Positions 7,522 through 13,285 of a stretch of DNA of 15,060 bases are shown here, in pieces. This DNA comes from an uncultured Oscillospiraceae bacterium. Its GTDB lineage: Bacteria; Bacillota; Clostridia; Oscillospirales; Ruminococcaceae. The position numbers were made by a program, and so were the translations under genes. How positions within the stretch are numbered: the first letter of the stretch is position 1; every line of letters starts with the position of its first letter. Under the pieces are notes generated by a model. That model saw only the letters and a list, made by a program, of their open reading frames with translations. It was not told the origin of the DNA and did no database searches. Location of the stretch: contig CAKSEE010000054.1 in NCBI GenBank assembly GCA_934446455.1, positions 1-15,060 of the forward strand. Direction: 5' to 3'.

Positions 7522-8087
7522 CAGAACTCCACCTCCTCTCCAAGCAGCGGCTTAAGCAAGGCGCGCGCCCTGCTCAGCCGGCTTTTTATCGTGCTTTCCT
7601 TAGTGCCGAGCGCGTGGCTTATCTGCGATATCGGCATATCCTCAAAGTAAAACAGGTGGATAACCACCCTGTATTTTTCGGGCAGCTTTGCAACGGCGTC
7701 AAGCACGCTGCTGCGCCGCTGCGACTGCTCAAAGCTCTGCGAGGTGAGGTCCGCCGTGCTCTCGCCCTCGCTGTCGTCCGTGTTTTCAATCCCCTCCGCG
7801 CTCGCCCTGTGCCTGAACCTTGCCGACGATGCCACGGAGTTTGCACGGTTCACCGCGCAGCGGATAAGCCATGCCTTGCGGTGCTCCTCGCCGTCGAAAA
7901 CGGGGTTTGCCCTGTATAACCGCAAAAACACGTCCTGTGTTATGTCCTCGGCCTCCTCGCGGTTTTTAAGGCGCGAAAAAGCTATCCTATACACCATGGG
8001 CATATAGAACTCCATGACCTGCTCGAAGCCCTGAAGCGCGGCGGCGCTTGCAGGCTCGGCGGCGCTCATTGATGTCTGACAGTCCAT
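7521..8087 (-). CDS. ECF-type RNA polymerase sigma factor
   Basis: An extracytoplasmic-function (sigma-70 family group IV) factor of 188 residues, which directs RNA polymerase to a stress or envelope regulon. Region 2 is at about 21-88 (FEQVMEFYMPMVYRIAFSR, then EEAEDITQDVFLRLYR and AWLIRCAVNRA). A Ser/Asp-rich linker follows at about 95-125, then region 4 at about 127-182 with the helix-turn-helix ISQISHALGTKESTIKSRLSRARALL. The frame stays open to 8294, but that point lies in the promoter. The ATG at 8087 has GGAG 11 bases upstream and gives the usual length, with no convincing site before the inner ATG at 8069. The next gene overlaps its stop and encodes the presumed anti-sigma. The promoter is sigma-A-like, so autoregulation by this factor is not evident. 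The ECF subgroup cannot be named. Confidence 0.9.
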   Translation of the reverse strand: MDCQTSMSAAEPASAAALQGFEQVMEFYMPMVYRIAFSRLKNREEAEDITQDVFLRLYRANPVFDGEEHRKAWLIRCAVNRANSVASSARFRHRASAEGIENTDDSEGESTADLTSQSFEQSQRRSSVLDAVAKLPEKYRVVIHLFYFEDMPISQISHALGTKESTIKSRLSRARALLKPLLGEEVEF

Positions 8088-8265
8088 AAGAAATACTTCT
8101 CCGTTCGGGAAGCGCCGCGTCCATGCGTGCGCCGCCCTGAATTCTGCAAAATCTATAAGTAATACCGCGCACCTCCGCAAAAGATTGCAAAAATCCTTTA
8201 TGCAATTTTCACAAAAAACGCCGCGCATTTTGTGTGGCTGTTTACAGGAGAGGGGCGCTTCTTTA

Positions 8266-8294
8266 ATTATAAGTTTTTTTGCGGGAAAAGTCAA
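8266..8294 (-). promoter_or_regulatory. Near-consensus sigma-A promoter of the ECF sigma operon
   Basis: On the minus strand, TTGACT (8294-8289), a 17-base spacer containing an A-tract, and a perfect TATAAT (8271-8266). The predicted start near 8259 leaves a leader of about 170 bases before the ATG at 8087. Confidence 0.82.
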
Positions 8295-8350
8295 TATGCG
8301 TTAACCTGGGCGGGTGCAGGATATTTTTTGAGAAAATCTTCGTTTCCCTC

Positions 8351-8379
8351 TTGACAAATGGAACAAAACAGTATATACT
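8351..8379 (+). promoter_or_regulatory. Consensus sigma-A promoter of the GntR/ABC operon
   Basis: A perfect TTGACA (8351-8356), a 17-base spacer and TATACT (8374-8379). Transcription should begin near 8386, about 33 bases before the GTG of the regulator gene. Confidence 0.88.
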
Positions 8380-8381
8380 GT
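8368..8381 (+). promoter_or_regulatory. Perfect 14-base palindrome over the -10 box: likely operator
   Basis: ACAGTATATACTGT is its own reverse complement and covers the whole -10 hexamer. A protein bound here would block RNA polymerase. The first gene of the operon encodes a GntR/YtrA-type dimeric repressor, and this family commonly autoregulates, so this is its most likely binding site (inference). Confidence 0.68.
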
Positions 8382-8418
8382 ATATATCACATATGAACAC
8401 GCAGAAAGGAGGCAACCG

Positions 8419-8787
8419 GTGAAGATACTTCAAAACAGCGAGATACCCATATATAAGCAGATAGCCGCGCAGTTCAAGGACGACATAATGAACGGCGCTA
8501 TACGCGAGGGCGAGTTTCTCCCGTCGATACGCGGGCTTGCACGCGACCTTAAGATAAGCGTGATAACAACGCTCAAGGCGTACGAAATGCTCACCGAGGA
8601 GGGGCTTGTATCCCCCGTGCAGGGCAAGGGCTACGTTGTAAACCCGCAGGACAGGGAAATGGTAAAGGAGCAGCACCTGCGAATGCTCGAGCAGCACCTG
8701 CAGAACGCCATGGAATCCGCAAGGCTTGCAGGGGTGAGCCGCGAGGAGCTTATAAAGATGATTAACGTGCTTTATGACACGCAGTAA
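8419..8787 (+). CDS. GntR-family transcriptional regulator, YtrA subfamily
   Basis: A 122-residue DNA-binding repressor. The winged helix-turn-helix occupies residues 8-75: IPIYKQIAAQFKDDIMNGAI, then EGEFLPSIRGLARDLKISVITTLKAYEMLTEEGLV and the wing QGKGYVV. The short helical C-terminal part (about 80-122) is the hallmark of the YtrA subfamily, which lacks the large ligand domains of FadR- or HutC-type members and is usually found ahead of ABC transporter genes, as here. The GTG start at 8419 is six bases after AGGAGG. It is the first gene of a six-gene operon and probably represses its own promoter through the palindrome at 8368-8381. The inducer is unknown; in related systems cell-wall-active antibiotics can act as signals, but nothing here shows that. 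Confidence 0.92.
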   Translation: MKILQNSEIPIYKQIAAQFKDDIMNGAIREGEFLPSIRGLARDLKISVITTLKAYEMLTEEGLVSPVQGKGYVVNPQDREMVKEQHLRMLEQHLQNAMESARLAGVSREELIKMINVLYDTQ

Positions 8788-8800
8788 CGGAGGTAACGCC

Positions 8801-9028
8801 ATGCTGATTTTCTCAAAGGACAGAAAGACGATCGCCGACTGCAAGGCGCTGAAAGTAACAAGGAACCTCGGCAAAAAAGACGAGAAGTTCGCCATAGTGG
8901 GCAGCATAAGCAGCGAAGCGTTTGATACCATAGTGCTTGCGCTCTACCCTGATGAAAAGACGGCGCTGCTGGAGCTTGAAAGGCTGTTCGGAGCGTTCGA
9001 GGGCGGCGCCAAGGCGTACAAGCTGTAA
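8801..9028 (+). CDS. Small soluble protein of unknown function in the ABC operon
   Basis: A 75-residue protein, MLIFSKDRKTIADC to the C-terminal GGAKAYKL, with no membrane segment or signal. Its pattern (short N-terminal strand with SKD, a strand AIVGSI, then an amphipathic helix EKTALLELERLFGAF) resembles a group of small uncharacterised Firmicute proteins that begin with a similar 'I-V-S-x-D-x-x-T-I' stretch; this is from memory and unverified. The ATG at 8801 has CGGAGG seven bases before it; an in-frame ATG at 8774 lies inside the regulator gene and has no such site. It is 13 bases after the GntR stop and 13 before the next start, so it is co-transcribed. It may be a cytoplasmic accessory of the transporter or regulator (inference). 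Confidence 0.78.
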   Translation: MLIFSKDRKTIADCKALKVTRNLGKKDEKFAIVGSISSEAFDTIVLALYPDEKTALLELERLFGAFEGGAKAYKL

Positions 9029-9041
9029 ACGGGAGGACGAC

Positions 9042-9257
9042 ATGAAGGTGAAATGGGGCGCGGTATACGGTGCGGCGCTTGCCGTAATGGGGCTGTGCGG
9101 CGCGCTTACGGCGGTAAACTCGATGGTCGAAAGCCGCCTTGGCGCAGGATTCCTGCCCGAACCCGTATTGAGGGCGGTGGGCGTTACGGCGCTTGTGGGA
9201 ATCATTGCGTGGCTGTTTTCATTTATAAGGATGAATTACGATAAAAAGGGAGCGTAA
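9042..9257 (+). CDS. Small two-helix membrane protein in the ABC operon
   Basis: A 71-residue protein with two predicted membrane helices (about 6-26 and 44-63) joined by a polar loop (SMVESRLGAGFLPEP), ending in a basic MNYDKKGA tail that predicts both ends in the cytoplasm. GGGAGG five bases before the ATG at 9042 decides this start over earlier in-frame codons inside the preceding gene. One base separates its stop from the ATPase start, so translation is coupled. No family is recognised. It could be a small subunit or regulator of the transporter membrane complex (inference). Confidence 0.8.
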   Translation: MKVKWGAVYGAALAVMGLCGALTAVNSMVESRLGAGFLPEPVLRAVGVTALVGIIAWLFSFIRMNYDKKGA

Positions 9258-9258
9258 C

Positions 9259-10161
9259 ATGAACGATTTTATTGCGGCTGAAAGCTGCGTGAGCATAAAA
9301 GGGCTTGAAAAGAAGTACCCGAAATTCACCCTGCAGATAGACGGGCTGGAGTTCCCAAAGGGCTTTGCAACGGCGCTTATAGGCGCAAACGGCGCAGGCA
9401 AGACGACGCTTATAGACCTGCTGTGCGGCGTTATCCACAAAACGGCGGGCGAGGTAACCTACTTCGGGCGCGAAACCGACATAGACGACCCCGCCGTTCG
9501 CGCGAGGATAGGTTACTGCTCGGGTACGGGTTACCTGCCGCAGGGGTGGACGGCGCGCGACATCGCCATTTCAATGGAGCTTATGTTCCCGAACTTTGAC
9601 AGGAAGCGCTTTGAAACACTCTGCACGGAGCTTGAGGTCGATACGGAGCATACGAAAAAGGCGAAGCAGATGTACAAGCAGTCCGACGGCAACCGCATGA
9701 GAACGGCGCTTGCGGCGGCGTTCGCGCGGGATTCGGAGCTTCTTGTGCTTGACGAGCCGGGTTCGTCGCTCGATCCGCTTATGCGCGACAGGCTGTGCGA
9801 CAGAATGCGCGCGTTCCTTGACGACGGCGCGGGCGAGCGCTCGGTGATATTCTCCACCCACAACATAGCCGACATGGAAAACGCTGCGGACTACGCCGTT
9901 TTCATGGATAAGGGGCGGCTGCTCGAGCAGGGCTTTGTTGAGGACCTTAAGGAGCGCTACATAATAGCGCGCGGCGATGCTGCGGACTACGAGAGCGCAA
10001 AGGGGCTGCTTATGTCGCACAACAAAAACAAAACGGTGTTCGACGGGCTTGCGCTCGCGGTGAATTCGGAGAAGCTCGCAGCGCTCGGCGTTGAGAGCGA
10101 AACGCCCACGCTCCAGCAGCTTAGCATAGGGCTTCTCAAATATGCGGAGGAGATACGATGA
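9259..10161 (+). CDS. ABC transporter ATP-binding protein with altered signature motif
   Basis: A 300-residue nucleotide-binding subunit of an export-type or YtrB/Bcr-like ABC system, acting on the inner face of the membrane. Walker A GANGAGKT is at 43-50, with a Q-loop region near YLPQGW (92-97). Walker B LLVLDEP is at 161-167 with the catalytic Glu, the D-loop is SSLD (169-172) and the switch His is in STHN (199-202). The signature motif, normally LSGGQ or the YtrB-type LSKGM, reads QSDGN (141-145). A C-terminal domain of about 70 residues follows the ATPase core. The start ATG at 9259 follows AAGGGAG and is one base after the preceding stop; its own stop overlaps the next start (ATGA). The substrate is not predictable. 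Confidence 0.93.
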   Translation: MNDFIAAESCVSIKGLEKKYPKFTLQIDGLEFPKGFATALIGANGAGKTTLIDLLCGVIHKTAGEVTYFGRETDIDDPAVRARIGYCSGTGYLPQGWTARDIAISMELMFPNFDRKRFETLCTELEVDTEHTKKAKQMYKQSDGNRMRTALAAAFARDSELLVLDEPGSSLDPLMRDRLCDRMRAFLDDGAGERSVIFSTHNIADMENAADYAVFMDKGRLLEQGFVEDLKERYIIARGDAADYESAKGLLMSHNKNKTVFDGLALAVNSEKLAALGVESETPTLQQLSIGLLKYAEEIR

Positions 10162-10826
10162 AGAGTCTTGTACGCGATTACCGCATATTTATGGGGCGCA
10201 CGGGAATTATCATGCACGCCGCGCTTATCGGCGTGATAGACGGCATTATACTTGCTGTGGCGCTTACGCGGCTTTTAGCGCCGCTGCCGCAGCACATTGC
10301 GGAGTTTATCGACGGGTTTATGAGTTCTGTGGCGTTTGCAGTCCCTGCGGGCTGCATCGGCGCAAATTTCGGTATAATAAACTGCAACCTGCCCATGACC
10401 CCGGGGTACAAGCTGTTTCATTTCCTGCCCGACTGCGGCAGGCGCTTTCGTAACGCGCTGCTGTTTACAAACATTATGTCGGTTATATTCATGCTTGCGG
10501 CGGTGGGCATAGTGTGCGCGTATTTCGCCCTTATTGACTCTCAGATGAGCGGCTTTCATATTCTGCTATTGCTGAGTTTCGGGTTTGCTGCGCTTGGAAT
10601 AACCAACTTTCTGGGCTTTGTAAGAAGCACCATGGCGCGCCTTGTAACGATGATGGCAGTAGGCAGCATGGTGGGCTTTATGTTCGGCTTTATGGGCGAT
10701 TTTGAGGTCGGCGCGGAAATCCCCGCGGTGATGTGGATAATAGCGGCGGCAGCGGCTGCGATATGGGCGGCAAGCATAGTATACGTAGCGCTTTCGGCGC
10801 AGAAATGGTGGTGCAGGGAAAAATGA
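10158..10826 (+). CDS. ABC transporter membrane subunit 1
   Basis: A 222-residue polytopic protein with about six hydrophobic helices (roughly 17-40, 52-72, 99-125, 130-152, 160-180 and 188-212) and short loops, as in compact ABC-2-like permeases. Between helices two and three it has a cytoplasmic-type segment, NLPMTPGYKLFHFLPDCGRRF, likely to contact the ATPase. The ATG overlaps the ATPase stop by four bases (ATGA), and the TGA overlaps the next ATG in the same way, so the last three genes are translationally coupled. No ligand-binding domain is present. It probably forms a heterodimer with the following protein. Specificity unknown. Confidence 0.85.
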   Translation: MKSLVRDYRIFMGRTGIIMHAALIGVIDGIILAVALTRLLAPLPQHIAEFIDGFMSSVAFAVPAGCIGANFGIINCNLPMTPGYKLFHFLPDCGRRFRNALLFTNIMSVIFMLAAVGIVCAYFALIDSQMSGFHILLLLSFGFAALGITNFLGFVRSTMARLVTMMAVGSMVGFMFGFMGDFEVGAEIPAVMWIIAAAAAAIWAASIVYVALSAQKWWCREK

Positions 10827-11512
10827 AAATGCGCGATATATACAGGTTTCTTTTTACAAGGCTGTTCGGGTGCTATGTCGGGCGGACGATATTCCTCTGT
10901 GTGATGCTGCTGCTGGGCGTTGGCGCGGCGTTTATCCCCTTTGACGGAAAGGGCAGCGACGAATATCTGCTCGGCGCGATGATATCCGGGTACATACCGC
11001 TTTTCGTCTGCTGCCTGGCGTTCATGCTGGTTTCCGCAGACGTTTCGGGCAACCGCCTTATGCGCTCGTGTCCTGCGGCTAAGGCGCTTTATACGCGCGG
11101 GCTTACGGGCGTGTGTACGATTCTGTGCGCGGTGTGCGCGGCGCTTGCGCTCGGCGCGAGGGCTGCGGTGACTGCCGTAAGCGGCGGCGACATGAGCGCG
11201 CTGTCCGACCTCATGCTGGAGCTTTCGCTGTCGTTTGTGCTTGCGGCGTTCGTTCCGATGATTTCCATGTTAAGGTACGGAATGATAGCGCTTATTTACC
11301 TGCCGATGTTTGAGATGTTAAACGCCATGTTTTTGTCGGAGAATATCATGGACAACGGCTTTGGCGCGCCGTTATGGGCGGCGGCGCTTATCATGGCGGG
11401 AAGCGCTGCGGTTTCGGCTGTCCTTTCAAGGGCGCTCAGCGCGCTTGTGTATTCAAAGATGAACTTCAAACCGTACATTCAGGGGCAGCAGCTTCTGACA
11501 GAGGGAAAATAG
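10823..11512 (+). CDS. ABC transporter membrane subunit 2
   Basis: A 229-residue membrane protein with about six helices. The segment after the second helix, NRLMRSCPAAKALYTRGLTGV, lines up in position and pattern with NLPMTPGYKLFHF of the preceding subunit, suggesting that the two are distant paralogues forming one channel (inference). The start at 10823 is chosen because it overlaps the previous stop (ATGA), as elsewhere in the operon; the frame is open back to 10733, but those earlier starts lie deep inside the neighbour. The C-terminus (YSKMNFKPYIQGQQLLTEGK) is soluble. Last gene of the operon; a terminator lies 131 bases after its stop. Confidence 0.84.
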   Translation: MKMRDIYRFLFTRLFGCYVGRTIFLCVMLLLGVGAAFIPFDGKGSDEYLLGAMISGYIPLFVCCLAFMLVSADVSGNRLMRSCPAAKALYTRGLTGVCTILCAVCAALALGARAAVTAVSGGDMSALSDLMLELSLSFVLAAFVPMISMLRYGMIALIYLPMFEMLNAMFLSENIMDNGFGAPLWAAALIMAGSAAVSAVLSRALSALVYSKMNFKPYIQGQQLLTEGK

Positions 11513-11574
11513 TTTTCACGCAGATTTCACATATTTGACATAAGCCTATCACATTTCAAAAGTACAATACATAA

Positions 11575-11593
11575 GTCGGATAAAAAATCCGGC
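11575..11593 (+). other. Hairpin in the 3' untranslated region of the ABC operon
   Basis: GTCGGAT (11575-11581) pairs with ATCCGGC (11587-11593), one G-U pair, around a five-A loop. It lacks a U-tract. It sits between the last ABC gene and the terminator. A TTGACA at 11535-11540 and a TACAAT at 11563-11568 lie just upstream but with a 22-base spacer, too long for a normal promoter. Confidence 0.4.
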
Positions 11594-11642
11594 GAATGAA
11601 TGTGATAACCGATCCTTTTCATATAATTACCAACCAAACCAG

Positions 11643-11681
11643 CACTGATGCCCTGCGGATTCCGCAGGGCATTGGTGTTTT
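11643..11681 (+). terminator. Strong terminator of the GntR/ABC operon
   Basis: A 16-bp RNA stem (11643-11658 with 11662-11677, two G-U pairs) with a three-base loop, followed by TTTT at 11678-11681. The U-tract is short, but the stem is very stable. It lies 131 bases after the last ABC gene and upstream of the promoter of the next gene. Confidence 0.78.
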
Positions 11682-11722
11682 CTGCGCCTTTTCGGCTTTT
11701 GGGAAAATGTCCCGAAAAATCG

Positions 11723-11751
11723 TTGAAAAAACAAAATAGATGTGGTATAAT
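11723..11751 (+). promoter_or_regulatory. Near-consensus promoter of the BrxD-like ATPase gene
   Basis: TTGAAA (11723-11728), a 17-base spacer ending in TGTGG, and a perfect TATAAT (11746-11751). Predicted start near 11758, with AAAGGAG (11780-11786) seven bases before the ATG at 11794. Confidence 0.88.
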
Positions 11752-11793
11752 ACAATAATAGCGTTATGGCAATAATGTGAAAGGAGTGCGCTT

Positions 11794-13098
11794 ATGCAGG
11801 TGCCAAAAAGGATAGCCTCGGGTATAATAAACGCCCTTAAGGGAGGCGTTGTGCCGCGCACGGGGCTTGGATACATCGCCGTGGGACGCACGGCTGAAAT
11901 AGACGCGCTGCTGCATGACGTGAGCATAACCGAGGAGGGCGGAGCGTTTTTCCGCTTTATCGTGGGGCGCTACGGCAGCGGCAAAAGCTTCCTTTTGCAG
12001 ACGATGCGCCAGCACGTTATGGACAGGCGCTTTGCGGCGGCGGACGCGGACCTTTCGCCCGAGCGCAGGCTTATGGGCACAAAGGGGCAGGGGCTTGCAA
12101 CGTACCGCGAGCTTATGCGCAACCTTTCCGTAAAGGCGAAGCCCGACGGCGGGGCGCTGCCGCTTATCCTCGAGCGGTGGATAAACACCGTGCGCACGGA
12201 GGTAGTGGAGAGCGGCACGGCGCCGTCCGACCCGTTTTTCGATACGGCGGTGGAAAAGCGAATATACACGAAAATAAGCGGCCTTGAGGACATGGTTCAC
12301 GGCTTTGACTTTGCAACGGTGATAAGCGGGTATTACAGGGCGTTCCGCGACGGAAACGACGAGCGTGTGAGCAATACCGTGCGGTGGCTGCGCGGCGAGT
12401 ACACCTCGAAGGTGCAGGCGCGCGAGGACCTCGGCGTGAACGTTCTGATAACGGACGACAACTGGTACGATTATGTCAAGCTGCTTACGGCGTTCCTTGT
12501 GAGCGCGGGGTACAAAGGACTTGTCATAATGATAGACGAGCTTGTGAACATCATGAAGATACCGCACTCGGTAACGCGCCAGTACAACTACGAAAAAATG
12601 CTTATGATGTACAACGACGTCATGCAGGGCAAGGCGTCGCACCTCGGCATAATAATGGGCGGCACGCCGCAGTGCATAGAGGACCCGCGGCGCGGCGTGT
12701 TCAGCTACGAGGCGCTGCGCAGCCGCCTTGAGCGCGGGCGCTTCGCAACGGACGATGTGCACGATATGCTCGCCCCCATAATAAGGCTGCAGCCGCTGAC
12801 ATACGAGGAGCTTACAGTTCTCACCGAAAAGCTCGCGGAGATACACGCGGGGCTTTACGGCTACGAAAGCCGCATTACGCTCGAGGACAGGATATACTTT
12901 ATCAAGGCGGAGTTCGGGCGCGTGGGCGCGCAGACCAACATCACCCCGCGCGAGATGATACGCGACTTTATAGAGCTGCTCAATATCGCCATGCAGAACC
13001 CCGACAAGACCATGGCGCAGCTTATGGGCGAGGAGAGCTTCGCATTTTCCGAGGGGGAGGAAGCCCCCGCGGACGGCTTCGCGGACTTCGACCTGTAA
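11794..13098 (+). CDS. BrxD/DUF2791-like P-loop ATPase, without partner genes
   Basis: A 434-residue cytoplasmic P-loop ATPase of the family annotated as BREX-system ATP-binding protein BrxD or DUF2791. The N-terminus (PKRIASGIINALKGGVVPRTGLGYIAVGR) is typical of the family. Walker A is GRYGSGKS (58-65). The conserved family segments DLSPERRL and GLATYRELMRNLS are at 86-112, and ALPLILERWI at 121-130. Walker B is VIMIDEL (244-250) with D248 and E249, a sensor-like strand GIIMGGTP is at 285-292, and YEALRSRL at 305-312 may supply an arginine. The acidic tail (about 415-434) is poorly conserved-looking. In type 2 BREX such proteins act with methylase, PglZ-type and helicase subunits, and in other Firmicutes I recall them beside TerB-domain and helicase genes; none is in this window. 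Complete, with its own strong promoter and ribosome binding site. Role unknown. Confidence 0.85.
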   Translation: MQVPKRIASGIINALKGGVVPRTGLGYIAVGRTAEIDALLHDVSITEEGGAFFRFIVGRYGSGKSFLLQTMRQHVMDRRFAAADADLSPERRLMGTKGQGLATYRELMRNLSVKAKPDGGALPLILERWINTVRTEVVESGTAPSDPFFDTAVEKRIYTKISGLEDMVHGFDFATVISGYYRAFRDGNDERVSNTVRWLRGEYTSKVQAREDLGVNVLITDDNWYDYVKLLTAFLVSAGYKGLVIMIDELVNIMKIPHSVTRQYNYEKMLMMYNDVMQGKASHLGIIMGGTPQCIEDPRRGVFSYEALRSRLERGRFATDDVHDMLAPIIRLQPLTYEELTVLTEKLAEIHAGLYGYESRITLEDRIYFIKAEFGRVGAQTNITPREMIRDFIELLNIAMQNPDKTMAQLMGEESFAFSEGEEAPADGFADFDL

Positions 13099-13142
13099 CG
13101 TAGCGCGGCAGGAAGATTTGTGCAGAAATTTTACTCTGCCTA

Positions 13143-13171
13143 TTGAAAAATCATTCTGAATGTGGTACAAT
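13143..13171 (+). promoter_or_regulatory. Promoter of the zinc-ribbon/galT operon
   Basis: TTGAAA (13143-13148), a 17-base spacer ending TGTGG, and TACAAT (13166-13171). The -35 box and the ATGTGGTAYAATA block match the promoter at 11723-11751. The leader is about 108 bases and structured. Confidence 0.83.
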
Positions 13172-13198
13172 ATATAAAGCGGACGGATAATATGTGGC

Positions 13199-13216
13199 CT
13201 GCGCGGATACGCGCAG
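13199..13216 (+). other. Perfect leader hairpin with GATA loop
   Basis: CTGCGCG (13199-13205) and CGCGCAG (13210-13216) form a seven-base-pair stem around GATA, in the leader of the zinc-ribbon/galT mRNA. No known riboswitch consensus is recognised; it may stabilise the 5' end. Confidence 0.45.
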
Positions 13217-13248
13217 TTTATGCGGCTGCTTTTCCCACAAGAGTTGAA

Positions 13249-13266
13249 CGGGGCGTTTCGCCCTCA
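13249..13266 (+). repeat. Leader hairpin shared with the rodA-galK operon
   Basis: CGGGGCGTTTCGCCCTCA: a GGGCG/CGCCC stem with a TTT loop, five bases before the AAAGGAG site of the zinc-ribbon gene. It matches the minus-strand sequence of 3514-3531 at 17 of 18 positions; the mismatch is in the loop. Being so close to the ribosome binding site, it could affect translation initiation (inference). Confidence 0.55.
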
Positions 13267-13285
13267 GCCGAAAGGAGTTTTTACC

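Larger units (their letters stand above)
8088..8418. other. Divergent regulatory region between the sigma operon and the GntR/ABC operon
   Basis: These 331 bases hold two back-to-back promoters (8266-8294 leftward, 8351-8379 rightward), the long sigma-gene leader, and the 14-base operator palindrome. Within the leader, a TTGCA...TGCAA inverted repeat (8185-8205) and an unused strong ribosome-binding-like GGAGGTG (minus strand, around 8170-8176) can be seen. No small reading frame with a credible start follows that site. Confidence 0.6.

Noticed and set aside
8184..8206. Leader inverted repeat of the sigma gene as an attenuator or terminator
   Set aside because: The arms are only five to six bases with a loose loop and no stable stem; too weak to call.
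7521..8294. Longer version of the ECF sigma factor starting at 8294
   Set aside because: That start coincides with the -35 box of the sigma-operon promoter, the extra 69 residues match nothing in the family, and the ATG at 8087 gives the normal length.
11535..11568. Promoter made of TTGACA and TACAAT in the gap after the ABC operon
   Set aside because: The spacer is 22 bases, well outside the functional range, and no better -10 lies at the right distance from the TTGACA.
11764..13170. A 468-residue open frame on the minus strand, longer than the BrxD-like gene it covers
   Set aside because: It is the mirror of a GC-rich coding sequence, with Arg/His/Val-rich composition, no recognisable domain and no promoter or ribosome binding site, while the plus-strand gene has all of these.
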